DNA from: Tissierellia bacterium
GTDB lineage: Bacteria > Bacillota > Clostridia > Tissierellales > Peptoniphilaceae
Length of the DNA stretch: 41,863 nucleotides
Direction: 5' to 3'
Assembly (NCBI GenBank): GCA_012728755.1
Contig: JAAYEL010000018.1
Location: forward strand, 1 to 41,863
In this document: positions 35,616-41,863 of the stretch, in pieces
Numbering within the stretch: position 1 is the first letter of the stretch
Layout of the letters: each line of letters starts with the position of its first letter
Notes under the pieces: model-generated
What the model was told of the DNA's origin: nothing
Databases searched by the model: none
What the model saw: the letters and a program-made list of their open reading frames with translations, nothing else
Program-made: the position numbers and the translations under genes

Positions 35616-37094
35616 TTAGATTAATTTTACAAATTCATCATGTACTGCTTGAACTTGAGGTCCAATAACTACTTGTACATTCTTTTGAGATGGTCTAATA
35701 ACACCAGCTACTTTAGTTTGTTTAATCTTAGCTTCGTTAACTTTTGTTTCGTCAACTACTTCTAATCTTAATCTTGTGATACAGTAATCTGTTGACTTAA
35801 TATTTTCTTTTCCGCCAAGTCCTTCTAAGATAACTCTTGCCATGTCAGTGAAGTTAGTATCCGCTGTAAGCTCAACGCCTTCGTTTGGATCTTGTTCTTC
35901 TCTACCTGGAGTTTGAAGTTTTAGTTTTGGAACTAAAGTTCTGAATATTAAGAAGTAGATAACCGCAAATACTAGACCAGCTAATACTAAGAAATACCAG
36001 TTTTTAGCCATTGGGTTAGCCATACTTAAGATTAAGTCTACTAGACCAGCTGAGAATCCGAATCCTGCATACCAACCAAATTGTGCTGCTAAGAATACTG
36101 ATACCCCTGTTAATAATGCGTGTACTAAGTATAATTGTGGTGCTACGAACATGAATGCGAATTCGATAGGTTCAGTAACCCCTGTTAAGAATGATGCTAA
36201 TGCTCCAGCTATGAAAACTGATTTAGCGTAGCTCTTTCTTTCTGGTTTAGCTACTGTAAACATAGCTATAGCTGCTGCTGGAAGACCAAACATCATGATT
36301 GGGAAGAATCCTGCTTGGTACATACCTGGATGATATGTAGCTGTGATAGCTGCTTGATTGTTTCCTAAGAAGTTGTTGATATCGTTGATACCTACAAGGT
36401 CAAACCAGAATACTTGGTTTAATGCATGGTGTAATCCTGTTGGGATTAATAATCTGTTAAAGAATGCATAGATACCAGCTCCTATAGCTCCTAAACTTAA
36501 TAACCATTGACCAAATCCTACTAATCCAGCGTAAACTACTGGCCAGATAAATAATAAGATTAATGCTACTACTAATGACATTAATGATGCCATAATAGGT
36601 GTTAATCTTCTTCCGCTGAAGAAAGCTAATGCTTCTGGTAATCTTACTTGATAGAATTTATTGTATGCTATTGATCCAATAACCCCTGCTAAGATACCTA
36701 TAAATGCATTACCATTACCTACTTTACTAAATCCTTGATAGTAGAAGTTGTCTACGTTACCAGCTGTTGCCCATTCAGGGTCAAAGCTTCTAAGTTGACT
36801 AGCTGCTCCAGGACTTAACAATGTAATTAATGTTAAGAATGATACAAGACCTGCTAATGCCGCTGCACCATGAGAGTCTTTAGACATACCGAAAGCTACA
36901 CCTACTGCAAAAATAATTCCTAAATTGTCAAGTACAGCTCCGCCGGCTTTAATTAAAAATGCCGCAATAACGTTGTTTGCACCCCAGCCAGATGGGTCAA
37001 TTAAATAACCTAAGCCTAATAGTATCGCTGCTAAAGGCATAACTGCTACGGGTTGCATTAAAGATTTACCTAATCTTTGAAATGAACTTTTCAT
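35616..37094 (-). CDS. PTS glucose/N-acetylglucosamine-family permease, EIICB
   Basis: 492 residues. EIIC (about 1-385): QRLGKSLMQPVAVMPLAAILLG, FAVGVAFGMSKDSHGAAALAG, then NRLLIPTGLHHALNQVFWFD and GINDINNFLG, and ITATYHPGMYQAGFFPIMMFG in part. A linker leads to EIIB with phospho-Cys438 in STDYCITRLRLEV. GINDINNFL recalls NagE/NagP N-acetylglucosamine permeases more than PtsG, but I cannot settle the sugar. EIIA is absent from this polypeptide and is supplied by the divergent gene. RBS AGGAGGAAAAT. Confidence 0.92.
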   Translation of the reverse strand: MKSSFQRLGKSLMQPVAVMPLAAILLGLGYLIDPSGWGANNVIAAFLIKAGGAVLDNLGIIFAVGVAFGMSKDSHGAAALAGLVSFLTLITLLSPGAASQLRSFDPEWATAGNVDNFYYQGFSKVGNGNAFIGILAGVIGSIAYNKFYQVRLPEALAFFSGRRLTPIMASLMSLVVALILLFIWPVVYAGLVGFGQWLLSLGAIGAGIYAFFNRLLIPTGLHHALNQVFWFDLVGINDINNFLGNNQAAITATYHPGMYQAGFFPIMMFGLPAAAIAMFTVAKPERKSYAKSVFIAGALASFLTGVTEPIEFAFMFVAPQLYLVHALLTGVSVFLAAQFGWYAGFGFSAGLVDLILSMANPMAKNWYFLVLAGLVFAVIYFLIFRTLVPKLKLQTPGREEQDPNEGVELTADTNFTDMARVILEGLGGKENIKSTDYCITRLRLEVVDETKVNEAKIKQTKVAGVIRPSQKNVQVVIGPQVQAVHDEFVKLI

Positions 37095-37118
37095 ATTTTC
37101 CTCCTATGAAATTTTTTG

Positions 37119-37139
37119 GTGATAATTCCTTATCATCAC
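37119..37139. promoter_or_regulatory. Inverted repeat at the EIICB transcription start (possible operator)
   Basis: GTGATAATTCCTTATCATCAC contains GATAA/TTATC and GTGAT/ATCAC dyads. It falls at about +1 to +20 of the EIICB transcript, where repressors commonly bind; an mRNA hairpin before the RBS is the alternative. Confidence 0.4.
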
Positions 37140-37140
37140 A

Positions 37141-37169
37141 ATTATAGCACTGAGAATTTTAAACTACAA
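37141..37169 (-). promoter_or_regulatory. Promoter of the EIICB gene
   Basis: On the minus strand -35 TTGTAG (37164-37169), 17 bp, TATAAT (37141-37146) with TG one base upstream. The intergenic stretch 37095-37416 otherwise holds the inverted repeats and the divergent EIIA promoter. Confidence 0.68.
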
Positions 37170-37285
37170 CCGTTATGCAAACTTTTTCAAGATTTTTCCA
37201 AAACTTTTAATAACTCTTAATAAATGAACATATCTTCATGTTTTTTACACAAAAATATCAATTAGTTTTTAAAAACCATTTCTAC

Positions 37286-37306
37286 ATGCACGTTCAACTT
37301 GTGCAT
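37286..37306. promoter_or_regulatory. Inverted repeat ATGCAC-N9-GTGCAT in the PTS intergenic region
   Basis: A perfect 6-bp dyad with arm centres 15 bp apart, located between the two divergent PTS promoters. The size is compatible with a dimeric regulator site; which regulator is unknown. Confidence 0.35.
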
Positions 37307-37380
37307 TTATCAAGCTTTATGGAAAATCAATTGCATTTTACCTCTATGGTATAAATTCTTTTACTTGGGTATTAATTATA

Positions 37381-37389
37381 TGATAAAAT
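37381..37389 (+). promoter_or_regulatory. Extended -10 promoter of the EIIA gene
   Basis: TGATAAAAT, with TTTACT 18 bp upstream as a possible -35; the ATG lies 28 nt downstream behind AGGAGG. Confidence 0.5.
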
Positions 37390-37416
37390 AGAATCAACAA
37401 ACATTAGGAGGTAATA

Positions 37417-37884
37417 ATGGGATTATTTAGTAAGAAAATTGAAGTAGTAGCACCTATGTCAGGGGAATTAATAGATATCACTCAAGTAGAAGATATCACT
37501 TTTTCTCAAAAAATGTTAGGTGATGGAGTTGCTATAGTACCGGTAAACGGAAAGCTTGTATCACCAGTAGATGGAAAAATCATTCAAGTATTTCACACAA
37601 AACATGCCATCGGTGTTGATTTAAGTGGTGTAGAAATCTTAATTCACGTAGGTATGAATACAGTTGAGTTACAAGGTGAAGGATTTACAGCTCATGTTAA
37701 AGAAGGCGATAAAGTATCTAAAGGTGACTTAATGTTAGAAGTTGACCTAGCTCTTTTGAGAGAAAAAGGATACCCAACTGAAACACCTATTGTAATCACA
37801 AATATGGAAATAGTTAAAAATCTTGATAAGAAACTTGGTACAGTAGTAGCTGGTCAAGATGTGATAATGGAACTTAAAAAATAA
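37417..37884 (+). CDS. PTS glucose-family EIIA component (Crr-like)
   Basis: 155 residues of the beta-sheet EIIA-Glc fold: VVAPMSGELIDITQVED, MLGDGVAIVP, HTKHAIGVDLSGVEILIHVGMNTVELQGEGF in part. Phosphoacceptor H77 lies in ILIHVGMNTV and the supporting His is H63 in KHAIGV. It passes phosphate from HPr to EIIB. Encoded as a free protein, divergent from the EIICB gene that lacks this domain, so the two probably form one transporter; a free EIIA may also serve other permeases. Confidence 0.95.
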   Translation: MGLFSKKIEVVAPMSGELIDITQVEDITFSQKMLGDGVAIVPVNGKLVSPVDGKIIQVFHTKHAIGVDLSGVEILIHVGMNTVELQGEGFTAHVKEGDKVSKGDLMLEVDLALLREKGYPTETPIVITNMEIVKNLDKKLGTVVAGQDVIMELKK

Positions 37885-37897
37885 TTAAAGCACAAAA

Positions 37898-37924
37898 GAA
37901 GCTAGCCAAGGCTAGCTTTTTTTA
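37898..37924 (+). terminator. Terminator after the EIIA gene
   Basis: AAGCTAGCC-AA-GGCTAGCTT with a run of seven T, 14 nt after the stop. Confidence 0.9.
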
Positions 37925-37970
37925 TATTGATAAAAAAGAAGGTTTCGCTGGCGTACCAGCTATTCACGCG

Positions 37971-38170
37971 CCCCTACGACTCAGCAACTTTTCTGATTCT
38001 CGTAGGGACGAATTTGCGTAATTTTCCCTACGATATGAGTATTATGTATTATCTCGTAGGGACAAAACTGCACCATTTCCCCTACGACACGACCATTTTT
38101 CTGCATCTCGTAGGAAATATTAGCACCAAACATCCCTAAGGATATTATAGTTTTCTCCATCTCTTAGGGA
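37971..38170. repeat. Array of four 54-bp units with inverted 8-mer arms
   Basis: Left arms CCCTACGA start at 37972, 38026 and 38080, with CCCTAAGGA at 38134: exactly 54 bp apart. Right arms CTCGTAGGG(A) start at 37999, 38053, 38107 and 38161 (the last CTCTTAGGGA), again exactly 54 apart. Sequence between arms is only partly conserved. In unit 4 both arms changed together (CCCTACG to CCCTAAG and CGTAGGG to CTTAGGG), which keeps the pairing. Upstream is another short hairpin GCTGG-CGTA-CCAGC (37947-37960). The array lies between two convergent genes beyond both terminators; nothing else is seen in 37925-38221. Confidence 0.85.
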
Positions 38171-38221
38171 ATTCTGCCCTAAAAAAAGGAAAGCAATCTT
38201 CGATTTCTATCTTCTCCATTA

Positions 38222-38250
38222 ATAAAAATAGCGACCCGAAATCGGGTCGC
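38222..38250 (-). terminator. Terminator after the metallopeptidase gene
   Basis: GCGACCCGA-AA-TCGGGTCGC, a perfect 9-bp GC-rich stem (38231-38250), followed on the minus strand by TATTTTTATT. Confidence 0.85.
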
Positions 38251-38265
38251 TTCAGTTTCTACATG

Positions 38266-39123
38266 TTATAAATCTTGGGCATCTCTTACACTAAATGTGT
38301 TTCCATTTTCTAAATCACCATACTCAAAACCACGAAGGAACCATCTTTGTCTTTGTTCGCTTGATCCGTGTTGGAAGTTGTCAGGATTTGCTCTACCGCC
38401 TTGCATTTCCATGATTCTGTCATCGCCAACTCCTGCAGCTGCAGCCATCCCCTCTTGGACATCGCCTTTATCAAGATATCCTTTGTTTTGCATATAGTGT
38501 GCCACTACTCCCGCATAATAATCAGCTTGAAGTTCTAGCTTAACCATTTCGTTGTTGTAGTTAGATTGGTTTCTCATTGATTGAACTTTTTCTAATTGAC
38601 CTGTCAATAATTGAACATGGTGACCAACCTCATGAGCTAGTACATAAGCAAATGGGAAATCCCCCGCAGCATCAAATGTTGTTCTTAAATCGTGAGCAAA
38701 AGCTACGTCAATATAGACTGTCTCATCTGCCCCACAGTAAAATGGTCCCATGTTTGATGATGCAGCTCCACATCCGCTATTAACTCTATCTTGATATAGA
38801 ACTAGTGATGGTTTCCTATATTCAGCACCATGTGATGCAAATATTTCAGTCCATACATCTTCTGTATCAGCTAAAACAACTGAAAGAAATTCTTCCAACT
38901 CTTTTTCTTCTTCATTTCTTGATTGGTATTCTGTAGTTTGTGTTTGCCCTGGTGACACTTGTGGATTATTCATTAATACATCTAATGGATTTCCACCCAT
39001 TAGTAAGGATAATACAAGCATGATTATTAAACCACCACCACCTAATGCACCAGCAGTTCTCATTCCTCCACCAGACCCTACTTTTCTTACGTTATCACTT
39101 GAACGTCTTCCTCTCCACTTCAT
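38266..39123 (-). CDS. Neutral zinc metallopeptidase, YpfJ family
   Basis: 285 residues. MKWRGRRSSDNVRKVG and a glycine-rich stretch lead into one membrane helix (GGGLIIMLVLSLLMGGNPLDV), then the peptidase domain with HEVGHH zinc motif (H164) in FAYVLAHEVGHHVQLL, VYIDVAF, ELQADYYAGVVAH supplying a third ligand, and the closing GSSEQRQRWFLRGFEYGD. This matches the YpfJ/DUF-type putative neutral zinc metallopeptidases; substrates are unknown. The active domain is likely outside the membrane. RBS AGGAGAGAT, 9 nt after cutC. Confidence 0.93.
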   Translation of the reverse strand: MKWRGRRSSDNVRKVGSGGGMRTAGALGGGGLIIMLVLSLLMGGNPLDVLMNNPQVSPGQTQTTEYQSRNEEEKELEEFLSVVLADTEDVWTEIFASHGAEYRKPSLVLYQDRVNSGCGAASSNMGPFYCGADETVYIDVAFAHDLRTTFDAAGDFPFAYVLAHEVGHHVQLLTGQLEKVQSMRNQSNYNNEMVKLELQADYYAGVVAHYMQNKGYLDKGDVQEGMAAAAGVGDDRIMEMQGGRANPDNFQHGSSEQRQRWFLRGFEYGDLENGNTFSVRDAQDL

Positions 39124-39132
39124 ATATCTCTC

Positions 39133-39885
39133 CTAAAATAAATTTTGTAATTTTTCAATTAAAGCTCTAGCCTCATTCTCATCAATACTTATGTATCGAT
39201 TATTCATATTTGAACCCAAACTATAACTGACATTTCCTGCAGTTGTCGCATCCTCTAAGTAAGTCTTACAACTTGCGTGAATAAAATTAGCATTAGTATG
39301 CTCAATTATCTCACCTACATTATTAGCATTTATACCCGAAGCTGCGATAATATCTATATCATTTCCATATTTTTTTATTAATTTTTGCAAACTATCCCTA
39401 CCTTCTAAAGCAGTTTCCTTTTGACCACTAGTAAGAAGATAGTCGACATTTAAATCTATCAATAATTCTATGGCATTATTTGCATCAATTGCATTATCAA
39501 AAGCCCTGTGAAATAAAGCTTTCTTACCTTTAGCATGTATCAAATCAACAAACTCTTTTGTCCTTTGCTCATCAATTGTGAAATGCTCTGTCAAAAAACC
39601 AAATGCAATCCCATCAATATTTTCATTTAGTATTAGATTTAAATCATCCAACATCTCACCATACTCAACATCAGTATAGCAAAAACCAGCAGGTCTGTTT
39701 CTAATCATCACTATTTTCTCAATATTGATATTATCTGCTATTTTCTTTAGCATACCATAGCTGGGTGTGATACCTCCTAAAAATAGAGACGAGTTAATCT
39801 CAATACTGTTAAATCCTAGCTTTTCAGCAACTTTTGCCCCTTCATAACTCTCAATACATAATTGAGAATAAAATTTATTATTCAT
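39133..39885 (-). CDS. cutC: CutC family protein
   Basis: 250 residues with the TIM-barrel CutC pattern: LCIESYEGAKVAEKLGFNSIEINSSLFLGGITPSYG in part, MIRNRPAGFCYTDVEYGEM, DGIAFGFL, HRAFD, YLLTSGQKETALEGRD, IIAASGINANNV, IHASCKTY. Once linked to copper homeostasis in E. coli, but its role is disputed. I start at MNNKFYSQ (39885), preceded by AGGAGTTATC; a longer frame of 10 residues has no RBS. Likely cotranscribed with the metallopeptidase. Confidence 0.93.
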   Translation of the reverse strand: MNNKFYSQLCIESYEGAKVAEKLGFNSIEINSSLFLGGITPSYGMLKKIADNINIEKIVMIRNRPAGFCYTDVEYGEMLDDLNLILNENIDGIAFGFLTEHFTIDEQRTKEFVDLIHAKGKKALFHRAFDNAIDANNAIELLIDLNVDYLLTSGQKETALEGRDSLQKLIKKYGNDIDIIAASGINANNVGEIIEHTNANFIHASCKTYLEDATTAGNVSYSLGSNMNNRYISIDENEARALIEKLQNLF

Positions 39886-39957
39886 GATAACTCCTATAAT
39901 TATATTCATATCCATACTACCATAATTTCTCTAAATTCTAAAGAGCATGATAACATG

Positions 39958-39996
39958 AAAAATGCTGTGCCAAAATCTTACGATCTCGACACAGCA
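39958..39996 (-). terminator. Terminator after the Cna_B surface protein gene
   Basis: On the minus strand TGCTGTG and CACAGCA pair across a 20-nt partly structured loop, followed by five U; 21 nt after the stop. Confidence 0.75.
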
Positions 39997-40016
39997 AATT
40001 TAATTATCCTCTAATA

Positions 40017-41863
40017 TTATCTATTCTTTTCAGTTTCTTTACTTTTTTTACTTACCACAAATAGCATTCCTGCTGAAAGTATCAATACTACTAGTGTTGC
40101 ATAGATACCATAGTCTCCTGTCTTTGGAGCTGGTTTAGGTTTAACTACCGGCTTTGGTTCTGGTTTAGGTTCAGGCTTTGGCTCAGGTTTAGGCTCTGGT
40201 TTAGGCTCTGGTTTTGGTTCTGGCTTTGGCTCTGGTTTTGGTTCGGGAACTACTGGTTTAACATATTCATTAACTATATGGATATTTGTATTTGTAGCAT
40301 CTACTACCAATACTCCATCAACCAATACTGCTGGTTTTATCTCAGTTATTGATCTATTCTTCCAATCGCTTCCTTCTAAACCTTTTTGAACTACTGTATA
40401 TGTTAATGGATTTCCATCTTTATCAGTTACAGGAACATCTGTAAATGTAGCATTTCCATTTTCATCTACAACTGCTGTTATTGTATTACCTTCTTCATCT
40501 AGTGCTGGTACAAAGTTTCCTTCACTATCCTTAACCATTAGAGTAACTGTTGTTCCTGGTTTAGATACTCCTTCTCCATTTAACCATTCTGTAGATACTG
40601 TGATATCTGTTGTTGGAACTACATATTCATTTACGATATGAATATTTGTCTTAGCTGGATTTATTGTTATCACTCCATCTTCATTTTTTGCTGGTGTGAT
40701 TTCAGTGATAGATTTGTTTGTCCAAACACTTCCTTCTAGTCCTACTTGTACTACACTAAATTCTAATGCATTACCTTCATTATCTTGTAATGCTACATTA
40801 GGGAAGCTCCATGTACCATCTTCATTAAGAACACCAATTACTGGGTTTCCTTCAGGATCTAGTGCATCTATCCAATATTCAACTCCATCTACTATTTTTT
40901 TGTACTTAAGAGTTAATTGAACATCTGGTTTTGATACATTTTCACCATTTATCCACTCAACATCAGCTGTTAAATCAGCAGATTTTGGTACGAACTTATT
41001 GATGATACCAAGTGTTCCTGCTATTGGTTGCATTAAGTAACCTTCTGGAACTGTTTCTTCTACTACTGAGTAAATATATTCATTGGCATTTTCATCTGTT
41101 AAATCTAGATTTTCAAATGTATATGTCCAAATATCAATATTTTCTTCATTTGTAGCTAGATGATCACTTGTCAATGTAATTCTTCCAGCTTCTTCTAATT
41201 CTCCACCTTCGATTTGTCTATTTAGTACAAAAGTTACTGCTGGTTTATCTTTTGGTCCACCAACCCACTCTTTGATAACTACTTTTTCAATCTTTGGTGA
41301 TGAATATGTGTTAGTTACTGTTAATCCATCATCTGAATAAGTTTCTGTATAGTTTTCTGGTACTATTGTTTCATTTATCTTGTATGTGTATGGATTTCCT
41401 TTTAGATCTGTTTTTGGCATTGACTTAAATGTATATGTCCATACATTCTCATCTTGATCTTCATCATCAACTCCATTTAGAGTTACTTGAATCACATCTT
41501 CCCAAACTTCTCCATCAGTACTACGAGATAATTGAAGTGGTATTGATGGTCTATTTTCAGATCCTCCAACCCATTTCTTTTCAGCTTTAACATCCATCAC
41601 TTCAACGATATATTCGTTTGTCACAACAGATATTAGTTTTCCATCTACTTCTTGTTTTACTTCGCCTGTTTTGTTGTATCCTGTTGGGACAACTTCTTCG
41701 ACTACGTAGTAAGTATATGGTGTAGCATTTTTATCTGTTAAGTCTAAATCCGTCCATGTGTATGACCAAACTTCTTTACCCTCTTCATCTGGAAGTGGAT
41801 TTTCTTGGCCTTGTTCGTTTAGTGTTACTGGCATATTAAATTCAGTATCTTCAACACCAGCTA
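40017..41863 (-). CDS. Cna_B-repeat surface protein with wall sorting signal (5' end outside the window)
   Basis: The frame is open to the right edge, so the N-terminus and signal peptide are missing; residue numbers here count from the Met at 41834. At least five Cna_B-type repeats follow one another (about 1-76, 77-177, 178-282, 283-404, 405-524). Repeats 2-3 show Lys near the start (KKW, IKEW), and repeats 1-3 show Glu (VVEE, INET, VVEE) and a terminal Asn (TNEY, TNTY), the residues of intramolecular isopeptide bonds. Repeats 4-5 have VEW/TEW and VVQ instead. A PEPK run (about 528-562) precedes the sorting signal KPAPKTGD, a hydrophobic helix and KKSKETEKNR. Sortase should anchor it as an adhesin or pilin-like stalk. 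Confidence 0.92.
   Translation of the reverse strand, partial: AGVEDTEFNMPVTLNEQGQENPLPDEEGKEVWSYTWTDLDLTDKNATPYTYYVVEEVVPTGYNKTGEVKQEVDGKLISVVTNEYIVEVMDVKAEKKWVGGSENRPSIPLQLSRSTDGEVWEDVIQVTLNGVDDEDQDENVWTYTFKSMPKTDLKGNPYTYKINETIVPENYTETYSDDGLTVTNTYSSPKIEKVVIKEWVGGPKDKPAVTFVLNRQIEGGELEEAGRITLTSDHLATNEENIDIWTYTFENLDLTDENANEYIYSVVEETVPEGYLMQPIAGTLGIINKFVPKSADLTADVEWINGENVSKPDVQLTLKYKKIVDGVEYWIDALDPEGNPVIGVLNEDGTWSFPNVALQDNEGNALEFSVVQVGLEGSVWTNKSITEITPAKNEDGVITINPAKTNIHIVNEYVVPTTDITVSTEWLNGEGVSKPGTTVTLMVKDSEGNFVPALDEEGNTITAVVDENGNATFTDVPVTDKDGNPLTYTVVQKGLEGSDWKNRSITEIKPAVLVDGVLVVDATNTNIHIVNEYVKPVVPEPKPEPKPEPKPEPKPEPKPEPKPEPKPEPKPVVKPKPAPKTGDYGIYATLVVLILSAGMLFVVSKKSKETEKNR
40146..40247 (-). repeat. 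12-bp repeats encoding (PEPK)n
   Basis: About eight imperfect 12-bp units encode tandem Pro-Glu-Pro-Lys in the wall-spanning stalk of the surface protein. Synonymous differences between units (variation such as ggctttggttct / ggtttaggctct) show it is not a very recent expansion, but copy number could still vary between strains. Confidence 0.9.

Noticed and set aside
37170..37200. A possible catabolite (cre) site in the PTS intergenic region (around TGCATAACGGTTGTA)
   Set aside because: The spacing does not fit the cre consensus and several invariant positions are wrong.
37927..38139. A 70-codon plus-strand frame over the 54-bp array that would encode three 18-residue repeats (PYD...LVGT)
   Set aside because: It would start at TTG with no ribosome binding site, just behind a terminator; the conserved bases are the hairpin arms on both strands rather than codons, and unit 4 breaks the frame.
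37971..38170. Possible CRISPR array
   Set aside because: The conserved segments are only 8-10 nt and alternate in orientation, interiors are partly similar rather than unique, and no cas genes are near.

Overview
The window is 41.9 kb of AT-rich DNA from a low-GC Gram-positive bacterium (Firmicutes/Bacillota). Strong AGGAGG-type ribosome binding sites, a T-box leader, PASTA-type penicillin-binding protein, LPXTG-like sorting signal and PTS genes all point there. Conserved Firmicutes gene blocks are present, but the sporulation genes that usually interrupt them (yabP, yabQ, spoIIE, sigE/sigG) are missing. This would fit a non-sporulating anaerobic coccus of the Peptoniphilaceae/Tissierellia type; that placement is inference.

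Layout. (1) 1-766, minus: the 5' end of leuS with its own promoter and a Leu T-box, preceded by two tiny membrane-protein genes. (2) 766-12832, minus: a compact division and cell wall (dcw) cluster read as mraZ-rsmH-ftsL-pbp-mraY-murD-ftsW-ftsZ-nrdR, followed by rarA and asnS. murG, ftsQ/divIB and ftsA are not in it. (3) 13088-17194, minus: hflX-yigZ-yebC-TIGR01906 membrane protein-lgt, with overlapping genes and tandem terminators. (4) 17376-22516, plus: a class A PBP and an OmpR-type two-component system. (5) 22588-32726, minus: one long run rqcP-divIC-tilS-hpt-ftsH-(DUF)-pyrG-ECF S component-coaX-dus-MATE, probably from a single extended -10 promoter. (6) 32846-37884: pepF, an RpiR regulator, and a PTS sugar transporter split into a minus-strand EIICB and a divergent EIIA. 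(7) 37925-38222: an intergenic array of four 54-bp units built from inverted 8-mers. (8) 38266-41863, minus: zinc metallopeptidase, CutC and the 3' part of a Cna_B-repeat, wall-anchored surface protein that runs off the window.

The most unusual points are these. The CTP synthase has an apparently intact synthetase half, but its glutaminase triad Cys-His-Glu is replaced by Ala-Gln-Gln, which predicts an ammonia-only enzyme. The 54-bp dyad array shows a compensatory arm change. In the surface protein, the two membrane-proximal repeats lack both the Lys and the Glu expected for an isopeptide bond. Most recognisable promoters carry an extended -10, usually TGATATAAT.

Functionally the window is mostly housekeeping: wall precursor synthesis and septation, translation and tRNA modification, nucleotide and CoA supply, sugar uptake and surface display. 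All calls come from reading the sequence; no database search was run.
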